The notes under the pieces: generated by a model
Told to the model about the DNA's origin: nothing
Database searches by the model: none
Seen by the model: only the letters and a program-made list of their open reading frames with translations
Position numbers and translations under genes: made by a program
Part shown: piece after piece, positions 9,476 through 18,274 of the stretch
Position numbering within the stretch: position 1 is the stretch's first letter
Layout: each line of letters begins with the position of its first letter
Assembly: GCF_016917355.1 (NCBI RefSeq)
Contig: NZ_CP070304.1
Coordinates: 3,968,001-4,032,000 of the forward strand
Direction: 5' to 3'
From: Glaciimonas sp. PAMC28666
Lineage (GTDB): Bacteria > Pseudomonadota > Gammaproteobacteria > Burkholderiales > Burkholderiaceae_D
Length of the DNA stretch: 64,000 nucleotides

Positions 9476-10351
9476 ATGACAGTAATTAAAACCGTTGGCG
9501 TGGTCGGCAGCGGCACCATGGGAACTGGCATCGCGATTGTGGCCGCTCGCGCAGGCTTTCGTGTCAAGGTACTCGATACAAAACAGGAAACATTGGATCG
9601 GTCGCGTCAGCAGACGCTCGCCTTCCTGGAAAAATCGGTGCAACGCAAGAAGCTGGAACCGGCGCAACTGGAACAGATCATGCAGAACTGGTCTGGCACC
9701 ATTGATGCCGCAGATATGGCGGATTGCGACATTATCATTGAAGCAGTATTTGAGGATCTGGCGGTCAAGCATCAGTTATTCCAGCGATTGCATGCGGTTT
9801 GCCCGCCTCATACCATCTTTGCTTCGAATACGTCGACCATCTCGATTACCGAGATCGCAGGCGGTTGTGGCCGAGATGATCGCTTTGTCGGGATGCATTT
9901 TTGCCTTCCTGCACAATTGATGAAGCTGGTGGAGATGTCAGCCGGCATGAACACCAGCGAAGAGACATTTTCCACAGCCTGGGAGTTTAGTAAGGCCATG
10001 GGGCAAAAGCCTGTACGGACTCAGGACACGCCCGGCTTCATCTTGAATTATTTTTTGATTCCGTATCACAACGATGCGATCCGTTTAGTTGAACAGGGCG
10101 TGGCTGAGGCCGCCGATATTGATCTGGCTATCAAGACCGCGCTAGGCTATCCGATGGGACCGATGGAGTTGCTTGATCTGGTGGGTCTGGACACCCAACG
10201 GCTGCTATGCGAGGCAATGTACGGGTTGACCAACGAACCACGCGCAGCCTGTCCGCCGTTGGTCAAACGCATGATCGCTGCCGGTCGGCTTGGCAAAAAA
10301 TCCGGTAAGGGCTTCCTCAACTATACCAATACTAAAATGTTTGGAGCTTGA
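9476..10351 (+). CDS. 3-hydroxyacyl-CoA dehydrogenase, single-module (Hbd type)
   Basis: 291 aa from the ATG at 9476, preceded by AGGGACAG; the frame is open further upstream but overlaps the previous gene. Rossmann motif GVVGSGTMGTGIA near the start, then the 3HCDH domain (DTPGFILNYFLIPYHNDAIRL ... LGYPMGPMELLDLVGLD). This equals the first half of the fused protein at 1978. It ends 1 bp before the next gene, which encodes only the other half, so the two are probably co-translated partners. Confidence 0.85.
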   Translation: MTVIKTVGVVGSGTMGTGIAIVAARAGFRVKVLDTKQETLDRSRQQTLAFLEKSVQRKKLEPAQLEQIMQNWSGTIDAADMADCDIIIEAVFEDLAVKHQLFQRLHAVCPPHTIFASNTSTISITEIAGGCGRDDRFVGMHFCLPAQLMKLVEMSAGMNTSEETFSTAWEFSKAMGQKPVRTQDTPGFILNYFLIPYHNDAIRLVEQGVAEAADIDLAIKTALGYPMGPMELLDLVGLDTQRLLCEAMYGLTNEPRAACPPLVKRMIAAGRLGKKSGKGFLNYTNTKMFGA

Positions 10352-10352
10352 G

Positions 10353-11021
10353 ATGGAAACACCTATGCAGACACCTTATTGTATTATTTCATCCGGCATC
10401 AGCCGCTCGTTTCCGGTCGACCATTCATTCATTGCGCAAGCGGATAACGATGCCGTGGCGACAGTCTATTTGGGCGCTCGGGCCGGGGCCGCCTTCAGGG
10501 CTGCGCCAACGGTAGCTGAGGCTGTTTTTATCGCTATTGAACTCGATATCGAATGTCTCGGTGTGCACGTCGATACAAATGCTTCCACCGCTCCGACTAA
10601 CGTGGTTGGTATCGCGCGTTTTCGCCTGGGCGATGCTGAGCCCAGTAACCTGATTGAACTGGTGCGTCTTCCGCAAACATCGCCGGTCGCGGTGGCGGCA
10701 GCAAAGGCGGCGTTTGAAGCAGCCGGACTGGTCGTCGCAGTGTGTGGGGATTTTCCCGGCAGAATCGTCAACCGTCTTGTGCGGCCTTATTACAACGCGG
10801 CGCTGCGTCGACTCGATGAGCAATTGGCGAGTGCCGAGGATATGGATATGACGCTAAGGTTGGGTCTCGGTTATCCGGAGGGTCCGATAGCGCTACTTAA
10901 GCGTACTGGTCTGGCCGATCATTGTCGGGTCAGCGAGCAGCTTTACCAGGCATTGCGCCAGGAACCCTATGCACCGGCGCGTGCAGCACAGATGGCAATG
11001 GCGCACAGTCAGGGAGATTGA
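10353..11021 (+). CDS. stand-alone second half of a PaaH-type 3-hydroxyacyl-CoA dehydrogenase
   Basis: 222 aa; ATG at 10353 (alternative at 10365). The N-terminal ~110 residues have no GxGxxG, while the C-terminal part is a 3HCDH helical domain (FPGRIVNRLVRPYYNAALRRLDE ... LGLGYPEGPIALLKRTGLAD). The order, degenerate Rossmann-like half then 3HCDH domain, is that of residues ~290-526 of the fused enzyme at 1978. With the preceding gene it reconstitutes the fused architecture as two polypeptides. It is unlikely to bind NAD by itself; a structural or dimer-completing role is inferred. Confidence 0.7.
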   Translation: METPMQTPYCIISSGISRSFPVDHSFIAQADNDAVATVYLGARAGAAFRAAPTVAEAVFIAIELDIECLGVHVDTNASTAPTNVVGIARFRLGDAEPSNLIELVRLPQTSPVAVAAAKAAFEAAGLVVAVCGDFPGRIVNRLVRPYYNAALRRLDEQLASAEDMDMTLRLGLGYPEGPIALLKRTGLADHCRVSEQLYQALRQEPYAPARAAQMAMAHSQGD

Positions 11022-11023
11022 AT

Positions 11024-12157
11024 ATGGGACAGCCTCACCATCACCATCAGCCCCTGCACGGTATCACCGTCCTCGATTTCAGTACTCTGTTACCTGGCCC
11101 GATGGCGACGCTGCTGCTGGCTGAGGCGGGCGCTGAAGTAATCAAGATCGAGCGCCCTGGCAACGGCGATGAAATGCGCAGTTATACACCTAAATTCGGT
11201 AAAGATAGCGTTAATTTTGCTCTGCTTAACCGCGCCAAGAAATCGATTGCGATCGACCTCAAGTCGGTATCGGAACGCGCGCGTCTGGAAGAACTGGTGC
11301 GCAGCGCCGACATCATCGTTGAGCAGTTTCGTCCAGGTGTCATGCAACGTCTTGGCCTCGATTATGAAACTGTTTCGCGTATTAATCCGAAGATTATCTA
11401 TTGCTCTATCACTGGTTACGGCCAGTCCGGTCCTAAAGCACAGATCGCCGCACATGATCTGAACTACGTTGCCGATAGCGGCATGCTGGCGCTATCGACC
11501 GGCGCGGACGGCGCACCGGTATTGCCGGCAGCGCTGGTGGCCGATATTGCCGGCGGTGCTTATCCGGCGGTGATGAATATTTTGATGGCGTTGCAAGCGC
11601 GCGCCCAGAGCGGTCTCGGATGTCATCTTGATATTGCCATGGCCGACAATTTATTTACCCTTATGTACTGGGGGCTCGGTAGCGGTTTCAGCGCTGGTCA
11701 GTGGCCGAAGCGCGGCAAGGAACTGGTGACCGGTGGGTCGGCGCGTTATCAGGTCTACCGTACCAGCGACAATCGTTATCTTGCGGCGGCACCACTTGAG
11801 GACAAATTTTGGACTAACTTCACGGAAATCATCGGGATACCGCAGGAGGAACTCGCCGCCGACGATCAGCAAGCTATCGCACGGGTGGCCTCTGTCATCG
11901 CCCAACATTCAGCAGATTACTGGTTAGAGAAATTCAAGGGCAGGGAAGTATGTACCGGATTGGTAGCCGATCTGGAGGACGCGGTCACCGATCCGCATTT
12001 CATCGGACGCGGACTATTCACGCAGACGCTGGATGACGGTAGGGGCGGTTCGATTCCAGCGCTGCCAGTACCAATATGCAGTGTATTTCGACATATACAA
12101 GCGGCGGGTGCGCCTGAGCTTGGAGAAAGTAATGCGGCGTTGATCGGAGAGCTTTGA
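11024..12157 (+). CDS. alpha-methylacyl-CoA racemase-like protein (CaiB/BaiF family)
   Basis: 377 aa from the ATG at 11024, 2 bp after the preceding stop. Family III fold (LDFSTLLPGPMATLLLAEAGAEVIKIERPG). The residues that separate racemases from CoA-transferases are present: His144-Asp145 in AAHDLNYVADSG and Asp174 in VADIAGG, 30 residues apart, the same His-to-Asp spacing as in bacterial 2-methylacyl-CoA racemase. This suggests epimerisation alpha to the thioester of a branched or ring-fused acyl-CoA. The N terminus has a natural PHHHHQPLH run. Last gene of the 4235-12157 operon. Confidence 0.75.
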   Translation: MGQPHHHHQPLHGITVLDFSTLLPGPMATLLLAEAGAEVIKIERPGNGDEMRSYTPKFGKDSVNFALLNRAKKSIAIDLKSVSERARLEELVRSADIIVEQFRPGVMQRLGLDYETVSRINPKIIYCSITGYGQSGPKAQIAAHDLNYVADSGMLALSTGADGAPVLPAALVADIAGGAYPAVMNILMALQARAQSGLGCHLDIAMADNLFTLMYWGLGSGFSAGQWPKRGKELVTGGSARYQVYRTSDNRYLAAAPLEDKFWTNFTEIIGIPQEELAADDQQAIARVASVIAQHSADYWLEKFKGREVCTGLVADLEDAVTDPHFIGRGLFTQTLDDGRGGSIPALPVPICSVFRHIQAAGAPELGESNAALIGEL

Positions 12158-12303
12158 TAATGAAGCGCTCGCCATCATTATATTTTGAGAGCGCGTATTA
12201 AGCGGCTAGTTGAACGTGCGCTCAATGGATTTCGGTGGGTAATGATTCTGCCGCTAAACTCATCTGCTCTGACACCTCGGTGTGGTTGCCCTGGCGGACC
12301 ACG

Positions 12304-12349
12304 TTCGTCAGGTAATCGTAAAACAATTTTTACGGATTTACCTGACGAA
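12304..12349. promoter_or_regulatory. long imperfect inverted repeat between operon and regulator gene
   Basis: TTCGTCAGGTAA ... TTACCTGACGAA with inner arms TCGTAAAA/TTTTACG around a short CAATT loop, about 20 bp per arm with two one-base insertions. No T-run follows on the plus strand, so it may be a weak or bidirectional terminator, or an operator, in the 460-bp gap between the operon end and the activator gene. Two TAGCCAAAAT direct repeats follow immediately. Confidence 0.5.
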
Positions 12350-12617
12350 ATTTAGCCAAAATCTAGCCAAAATTTATCCAAATCCGCTTGCCTGGCTGGT
12401 AAATAGCGCATCGAATTATCTCATTGGATGTAAGGGATTGTGCACGACGTAAGCAATCACTTTGTGATGTAACACACTGGATGCTGCGATGCGGCATAAA
12501 TCGAATGAGCCACCGGTCACGTCAATTTACTTAGTATTCCGAGTAATTACGTTTGTTCGGTGAAAGGTGGTTGCTCCCTGCGGCAAGGGCAACTCAAATA
12601 GACGTATAATATTTGAA

Positions 12618-14351
12618 ATGAAAATACCAGACATAAGCCCCGCAGGCTCGACGCCGAATTCCCTGCGCGGCGTACTAATTTTGGGTGCGGATGGAAAAGA
12701 ACTGGCTGCAGGCGGTATCGCCGCCGAGGGCGAAATGGCCGCTCGTATCGTCCGTGGATGGCATGATGCACGTCGCAATCAACAACACCTGTTTTCTATA
12801 GATGGCCCGGATGGTTCTGATGTCGTTGTGGTCGTTCTTCCGACTCCTGACGCGACGATACTGGTAGCGATGCAGCGCGAGGGTCGTGACGCACTGTTTG
12901 AACTGGTCGCCTCCATAGACTTCGGGGGCGACATCCTCGCCCATCTGCTTACGAATCCGTTTGAAGCTCTTACCGTGGTCGACCGGGAAGGTGTGCTGCG
13001 CTATATGAACCCGGTGCATGAGCGATTTTTTGGTCTTAAGGCGGGCAGCGCTGCAGGGCGTCACGTGACCGATGTCATTGAGAACACCAGGCTGCATCAC
13101 GTCGCCGCAACAGGCAAGGCCGAAATCGGGTTAATTCAGGAGATGCGTGGCGTGGCTCGTGTGGTGACGCGCAATCCGATACGTAACAGCCGGGGAGAAA
13201 TGGTTGGGGCTATCGGACAGATCATGTTCAAGGGCCCGGAACAACTGCGGGCTTTATCGGGCGAACTGGCAAAGGTCAAGTCTGAAGCCGCCTTTTATCG
13301 TCGTGAGTTAAGTGACCTGAAGAACCGCAGCTACGGGCTGGACCAGATGGTCGGCGAAAGCCCGGCTATGCAGCGACTCAAGCAGCAAATCGTGAAAGTC
13401 GCACCAATGGATGTTGCTATCCTTTTTACAGGGGAAAGCGGCACCGGCAAGGAACTCGCTGCGCATGCCATCCACAAGCTGAGCCCCCGACGCGATGCCA
13501 CAATGGTAATGGTCAACGCAGCCGCACTGCCAGCTACGCTGGTCGAGAGCGAACTGTTCGGCTATGAGGCCGGCTCGTTTACGGGTGCAGAGCGCAAAGG
13601 CAGAAAAGGTAAGATCGAGCAAGCTGATAACGGCACGCTGTTTTTCGACGAGGTGGGCGATATGCCCTCCGAAGTCCAGGTAAAGTTGCTACGCGTTTTG
13701 CAGGACGGTTCGTTTCAACGGGTCGGCGGGAACGAGTCGCATCACTCGAACTTCCGGCTCGTCACGGCCAGCAATCGGAACTTCGAGGCGATGATCGCCG
13801 ATGGTACTTTCCGGCTGGATCTTTTTTACCGTATCGGTGCTGTCACGATTCGGCTTCCGTCACTACGGGAAAGGCTTGAAGACATTCCTTTGCTGGCTGA
13901 AATGGCGCTTAAGCAGTTTACAGATCGACACGGACAACGTCCGAAGACACTCTCAGATCAGGCACTGGCATTCTTGAAAGGCCAACGCTGGCCTGGTAAC
14001 GTACGCCAGCTGATTCATATGGTAGAGCGTGCGGCGATATTTACCGAGTCCGATGTGATCGAACCTGCCGATTTCGGACACATTGATTCAGATGCTTCCG
14101 AAGTGTCCCAGGCAGCACCTTCATTTACGTTCGAGGATAAGATTGCACCCGAACCAAAGGCAGAACCTGCGGAACCGGCAGAACCGATGCGCGTCAGCCG
14201 CGCTGTCGAACAAGTGGAAGAACAACTCATTCGTCAGGCATTGGCGCGCTGCCGTGGTAACAAAAAGCAGGTTGCTACTGAGCTCGGCATCTCACGTTCC
14301 TATCTTTATAAGCGCCTGGCGCAAATGCATGTTTCAGAGTCGGAAGGCTAA
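12618..14351 (+). CDS. sigma-54-dependent transcriptional activator (PAS-AAA+-Fis)
   Basis: 577 aa from the ATG at 12618. N-terminal sensory part with a PAS-like domain ([19 protein letters not shown]). AAA+ domain with Walker A GESGTGKE, the sigma-54 contact loop as GSFTGA (the common GAFTGA has Ala where this has Ser), Walker [13 protein letters not shown], and an arginine-finger region. A linker rich in Pro/Glu/Ala precedes a Fis-type helix-turn-helix ([25 protein letters not shown]). Four sigma-54-type promoters lie in the same 15 kb, so it very likely activates this catabolic cluster in response to a pathway acid or CoA-ester; the ligand is unknown. Confidence 0.88.
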   Translation: MKIPDISPAGSTPNSLRGVLILGADGKELAAGGIAAEGEMAARIVRGWHDARRNQQHLFSIDGPDGSDVVVVVLPTPDATILVAMQREGRDALFELVASIDFGGDILAHLLTNPFEALTVVDREGVLRYMNPVHERFFGLKAGSAAGRHVTDVIENTRLHHVAATGKAEIGLIQEMRGVARVVTRNPIRNSRGEMVGAIGQIMFKGPEQLRALSGELAKVKSEAAFYRRELSDLKNRSYGLDQMVGESPAMQRLKQQIVKVAPMDVAILFTGESGTGKELAAHAIHKLSPRRDATMVMVNAAALPATLVESELFGYEAGSFTGAERKGRKGKIEQADNGTLFFDEVGDMPSEVQVKLLRVLQDGSFQRVGGNESHHSNFRLVTASNRNFEAMIADGTFRLDLFYRIGAVTIRLPSLRERLEDIPLLAEMALKQFTDRHGQRPKTLSDQALAFLKGQRWPGNVRQLIHMVERAAIFTESDVIEPADFGHIDSDASEVSQAAPSFTFEDKIAPEPKAEPAEPAEPMRVSRAVEQVEEQLIRQALARCRGNKKQVATELGISRSYLYKRLAQMHVSESEG

Positions 14352-14445
14352 ACTAAACATGGGTAGCGATCACTCTCTATCACACCGTTGTCATCGACCC
14401 GGAATCTGCTTTGCGCCGCTTTATAATAATGCTTCGTAATACCGC

Positions 14446-14574
14446 TTATAAATATTCCCCAGCCAAAGCCAATTCCTTGATTTCATCAGCCACGATCTGT
14501 TGCTGACCGCCGCTGAGCTGGTTGGCAGGTTGATTCGCCCGTTCAGCAAGGAAAATTTCCATCTGCCGGGAACG
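14446..14574 (-). pseudogene. remnant of an ABC transporter ATPase
   Basis: The minus strand reads LAERANQPANQLSGGQQQIVA, containing the ABC signature LSGGQQQ, then jumps directly to a C-terminal-looking DEIKELALAGEYL and stop. Walker A, Walker B and everything between signature and tail are missing, so this is an internally deleted relic, compatible with a LivF-type subunit. It lies in the 490-bp gap between the activator and CoA-transferase genes and may be what is left of the transporter belonging to the binding protein at 203. Confidence 0.6.
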
Positions 14575-14785
14575 TTGGGTTCGCCCGAAGGTGACACATG
14601 CCAGAGGCACAATTCAAAGATATAACACGTGTCCCCACGACGCAATTCTTATGTCTGCAACGAGGGCAATAGTCTTTCGTTTGTCTTCGGTAAAGACACC
14701 CAAAGACTTACTTTGCGATCAGGTCAGCTCAATGCAGGGCCAGCTATCGCCAGTCTCCATTTAGCGTGAGACACTCACCATGGTA

Positions 14786-14801
14786 TGGCACAGAGTTTGC
14801 T
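14786..14801 (+). promoter_or_regulatory. sigma-54 promoter, consensus match
   Basis: TGGCACAGAGTTTGCT matches TGGCAC-N5-TTGCT at every fixed base. It lies 39 bp before the ATG at 14840 and should drive the CoA-transferase and probably the second ligase. Confidence 0.8.
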
Positions 14802-14839
14802 GAAGGACTTCAAATATCCACGCCTGAGCGAGCAACATA

Positions 14840-16084
14840 ATGTCCACACTACAAAAACAATTGCCTATGAATGATCTGCCTGTGAAGTCGACACCGGCGC
14901 TTGATCTGTTGGCCGGAGTGAAAGTTCTCGATCTCACCTCATCGGTTGCCGGCCCTTATGCTGGCCAGTTGCTTGCCGACATGGGCGCTACCGTCGTCAA
15001 GGTGGAAAAGCCCGGGAAAGGTGATGATGCACGCGCTTGGGGACCTCCTTTTCTGCACAGCGAATCGCTATGGTTTATGAGCGTTAATCGGGGCAAACAT
15101 AGCATTACCCTGGATTTCAGCGTACCGGAAGGACGGGACGTTCTGCGCAAACTGGTGGCCGAATGCGACGTGATTCTGATTAATCTGGTCGCGCGAGTAC
15201 AGCGCAAATTAGGTGTAGATGCAGAATCGCTGCGCTTGTGGAACCCGTGCCTGATCCATGTTTCAGTGACAGGTTTTGGTCTCCTCGGAGCACGTGCGGA
15301 TATGCCGTGTTATGACCTGATCGCGGAAGGATATTCTGGCGTCATGGATCTCACCGGCGAGCCGGACAGCGCCCCGCAAAAGGTGGGTACGCCCGCAGCG
15401 GATTTGCTGGCCGGGCATGATGCTGCAATGGCCGTGTTGGCGGCATTGCTGCGTCGCGAGCGGAATGGTACCGGCTGCGAAATTGATATATCGATGGTGG
15501 AAAGCATGTCGCGCTTCATGGGGCCGAGGTTGATGCCTTACCTCGGATCTGGCCAACTTACCCGCAGATCTGGTGGCCGCGATAGTGTCATCGCTATTTA
15601 TCAGGTGTTCGATACAGCGGATGAACCCATCACGCTAGGCTTAGGCAATGACGCGATCTGGAAGCGTTTCTGGGAAGCGCTGGATAGGCCCGAGGTGGCC
15701 CTCGTTCCGGAGTTCGCAAGCAATGCGTTGCGTTGTGCGAGGCGCGCCGAAATCGTCGAATTGATAGCAGGGATACTGCTTAGCAAGTCTCGTGCGCAAT
15801 GGTTGGATTTGCTCACGCGTGCCCGCGTTCCGGCCGGACCACTCAATACGGTAGGTGACGTTGCCAGCGATCCCGCGCTGCGCGAGTCGGGTTTCATCTA
15901 CCAAACCGAAGGAGAAGACGGCCCTATTCCTCAAGTCGGTCTGGGAATCCGATTTGACGGACGTTCGGAAGGCACGCAGATGCCGCCGCCCAAGCTTGGG
16001 GCGCATACCGACCTGATCCTGCGTTCCTGGCTCAATAGCGATAGTACAGAACTGGATCGCCTGCGTACAAAATGCATTATCTGA
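14840..16084 (+). CDS. family III CoA-transferase (CaiB/BaiF)
   Basis: 414 aa. Opens with LAGVKVLDLTSSVAGPYAGQLLADMGATVVKVEKPG. The catalytic Asp of family III CoA-transferases corresponds to Asp188 in TPAADLLAG. At the position 30 residues before it, where racemases have His, this protein has Tyr158 (CYDLIAEG), so it is predicted to be a true CoA-transferase, unlike the racemase-like paralogue at 11024. It may move CoA between a pathway product and the incoming acid, giving an ATP-free alternative to the ligases. Predicted to be first in its unit behind a sigma-54 promoter. Confidence 0.75.
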   Translation: MSTLQKQLPMNDLPVKSTPALDLLAGVKVLDLTSSVAGPYAGQLLADMGATVVKVEKPGKGDDARAWGPPFLHSESLWFMSVNRGKHSITLDFSVPEGRDVLRKLVAECDVILINLVARVQRKLGVDAESLRLWNPCLIHVSVTGFGLLGARADMPCYDLIAEGYSGVMDLTGEPDSAPQKVGTPAADLLAGHDAAMAVLAALLRRERNGTGCEIDISMVESMSRFMGPRLMPYLGSGQLTRRSGGRDSVIAIYQVFDTADEPITLGLGNDAIWKRFWEALDRPEVALVPEFASNALRCARRAEIVELIAGILLSKSRAQWLDLLTRARVPAGPLNTVGDVASDPALRESGFIYQTEGEDGPIPQVGLGIRFDGRSEGTQMPPPKLGAHTDLILRSWLNSDSTELDRLRTKCII

Positions 16085-16316
16085 TGAGGTAGTTTTATGT
16101 CGTCCGAGGGCGCCAGCTTTACCCAGGATACGTCTAGCCGCCCACGCATGCTTAAAAGGCCGTCGGTCAGATCGGCGTGAGACTTGTTTTCAGGGGCCTT
16201 AATAAGGACCAGCGACATCGACCAGCCTGACCAGTCGGCTTCACTATTTGTCAGGCACCGCATACCTGATTCAACCCATTTCGGGTACTGAAGAGCGAAT
16301 TTCGGAGGACACAAAC

Positions 16317-17987
16317 ATGTCACATCTTCTTACCTTGCATGACCCGGCCGCTGCCAGGGAGAATTATCTCGCTGGCGTTTGGCAGACGGACACTTTGTAT
16401 TCCCTGGCGAGCCGCAACGCGACGGAGTGTGGCAATGCTTACGCGCTGCGTGACAGCACGCGCCGGTTGACCTGGCGCGCGCTGATCGCTTGGGTGGACG
16501 CCACGGCAGCTAATTTGTACGACAGTGGATTGCGACGCGGTGATCGCGTCTCGATCTGGTTACCAAACCGGGTGGAAACGGTGGTCGTGTTGCTGGCCTG
16601 TTCGCGCAACGGGTATATCTGCAATCCCTCATTACACCAAAACTACACCGTCGCAGAGATCGTCACGTTGCTGACAAGAATCGAAAGCCGGGCCCTTTTC
16701 GCGCAACCCGGATGGGGAGCAGACGCTGCGTCCTCAGATATTTTCTCGCAGGCCATCGCGCTAAGCGGGATGAAACAGGTCTATGCATTACCGCCGCTAC
16801 TTGCATCCGAGACAGATATGCCGCCTGGCGCGTACCTCATGCCGTTAACTGGCCAACCGTCACGTATCCCGCTACCGCTACCGAGTACCCACCCGGATCA
16901 AATAGTGTACCTCGCATTTACCAGCGGCACCACCGGAATGCCGAAGGCGGTCATGCACAGCGACAACACCCTGTTGGCTAACGGTCGCGCATTGGTGGCT
17001 GACTGGGGACCGACTCATAAGACCATTGTGCTGACCTTAAGTCCGATGAGTCACCACGTCGCCATCGTTGCGCTGGAGCAAGCGCTGGTGACGGGATGTG
17101 AGCTAGTCATGTACGATCCGCTGGCCGGGATCGCGCCACTCGACTGGATCGAACTCACCCGGGCCACGTATGTAATGGGGGTACCGACTCACGCAATCGA
17201 TTTGTTGCAGGAAGTTGAACGGCGCGGCGTTACCCGCATTGGCGACGTCGAGGTGTTTTACATGGCAGGATCAAACATCCCGAATAAAACTGCAAGCCAG
17301 CTACTTTCGCTCGGCGCTAAGCCTCAAAATGTCTATGGCATGACCGAAAATGGCTCGCATCAGTACACCAAACCGTCCGACTCTTTTGGCGTGATAACCG
17401 GTACCTGCGGCAAAGCGTGTTCCGGCTACGAAATTCGATTGTGGCAACCTGATGATCCGGATTTAGAAGCGGTGCCCGGTGATATCGGTGAAATTGGCGG
17501 CCGCGGAGGCGTGCTCATGTTAGGTTATTTTAGCAATCAATCCGCAACCGAATCATCTTTCAATAGCAGCGGCTGGTTCATGAGCGGAGACCTCGGGCGC
17601 TTCGACAGCGAGGGTAATCTGGAAATCATCGGGCGCAAGAAAGACATCATCATACGCGGCGGATACAATATTTATCCGTCCCACATTGAAGATTTTGCGC
17701 ACCGGCACGAGAGCGTAAAGAAGGCTGTTGCATTCGGCGTAGCGGATTCCCGGCTAGGCGAAAAGGTCTGCCTCGCCATCATCGCTCATGAAAGCGTCCC
17801 TGCGGCTAACGAGATACTGCTGCATCTCGCACAACAAGGTTTATCCAAGTATGAAATGCCGGAATACTTCATGGTGGTGGAAGAGTTTCCAATGACCCCA
17901 AGCGGAAAAATTCTCAAACGTGAACTGACGCAATGGGTCCAAAGCGGCCGTCTGCAACCACAAGCTGTGCGTTACCACGCTCCCTGA
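16317..17987 (+). CDS. acyl-CoA ligase, paralogue of the 5036 gene
   Basis: 556 aa from the ATG at 16317, preceded by GGAGGA 7 bp away; the in-frame extension back to 16248 lacks an RBS. Same motif set as the first ligase: FTSGTTGMPKAVMHSDNTLL, YGMTENGSHQYTKP, GRKKDIIIRGGYNIYPS, TPSGKILKREL. The first ligase has PKG where this has PKA. Two close paralogues in one regulon suggest two related substrates, or ligation of both the parent acid and a downstream diacid. The 232-bp gap after the CoA-transferase shows no clear promoter. Confidence 0.82.
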   Translation: MSHLLTLHDPAAARENYLAGVWQTDTLYSLASRNATECGNAYALRDSTRRLTWRALIAWVDATAANLYDSGLRRGDRVSIWLPNRVETVVVLLACSRNGYICNPSLHQNYTVAEIVTLLTRIESRALFAQPGWGADAASSDIFSQAIALSGMKQVYALPPLLASETDMPPGAYLMPLTGQPSRIPLPLPSTHPDQIVYLAFTSGTTGMPKAVMHSDNTLLANGRALVADWGPTHKTIVLTLSPMSHHVAIVALEQALVTGCELVMYDPLAGIAPLDWIELTRATYVMGVPTHAIDLLQEVERRGVTRIGDVEVFYMAGSNIPNKTASQLLSLGAKPQNVYGMTENGSHQYTKPSDSFGVITGTCGKACSGYEIRLWQPDDPDLEAVPGDIGEIGGRGGVLMLGYFSNQSATESSFNSSGWFMSGDLGRFDSEGNLEIIGRKKDIIIRGGYNIYPSHIEDFAHRHESVKKAVAFGVADSRLGEKVCLAIIAHESVPAANEILLHLAQQGLSKYEMPEYFMVVEEFPMTPSGKILKRELTQWVQSGRLQPQAVRYHAP

Positions 17988-18101
17988 ACAGGTGTCGACT
18001 TATGGTCTTTAGCAGTCGCCGTAAAGTGGTAGTTTGAGTCATTGAAGTAGCGCAACAACTAGCCACAATCCTGCAACAACCCTCCTCATAAAGAAGTCTG
18101 C

Positions 18102-18128
18102 GCGCAACGCGATGCCGTTGCGTTGCGC
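18102..18128. repeat. perfect 9-bp inverted repeat after the second ligase
   Basis: GCGCAACGC and GCGTTGCGC around a 9-nt loop, 115 bp downstream of the ligase stop. No T-run, so it is not a standard intrinsic terminator; it may be a 3' stabilising hairpin. Nothing else is recognised between 17988 and 18213. Confidence 0.4.
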
Positions 18129-18238
18129 CTCCGTCTGCGCATTTTCGCGATGCAGTCCATTCAAATTTAAACCATCCCCCAACGATTATTCCTGATGGCA
18201 AAGCTGCTGACCTTTGCATCACCAAATGTGAACTGCAT

Positions 18239-18268
18239 TTGACAAGTAGCGAATACCCCGCGTATATT
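18239..18268 (+). promoter_or_regulatory. sigma-70 promoter of leader copy A
   Basis: TTGACA and TATATT separated by 18 bp; both hexamers and the spacing are kept in copy C at 44388. Start expected near 18275. Confidence 0.7.
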
Positions 18269-18274
18269 TCGGTT

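Noticed and set aside
12600-12617. TATAAT-like sequence just before the activator gene as a sigma-70 promoter
   Set aside because: It is too close to the ATG at 12618 and no -35 hexamer is at the right spacing.
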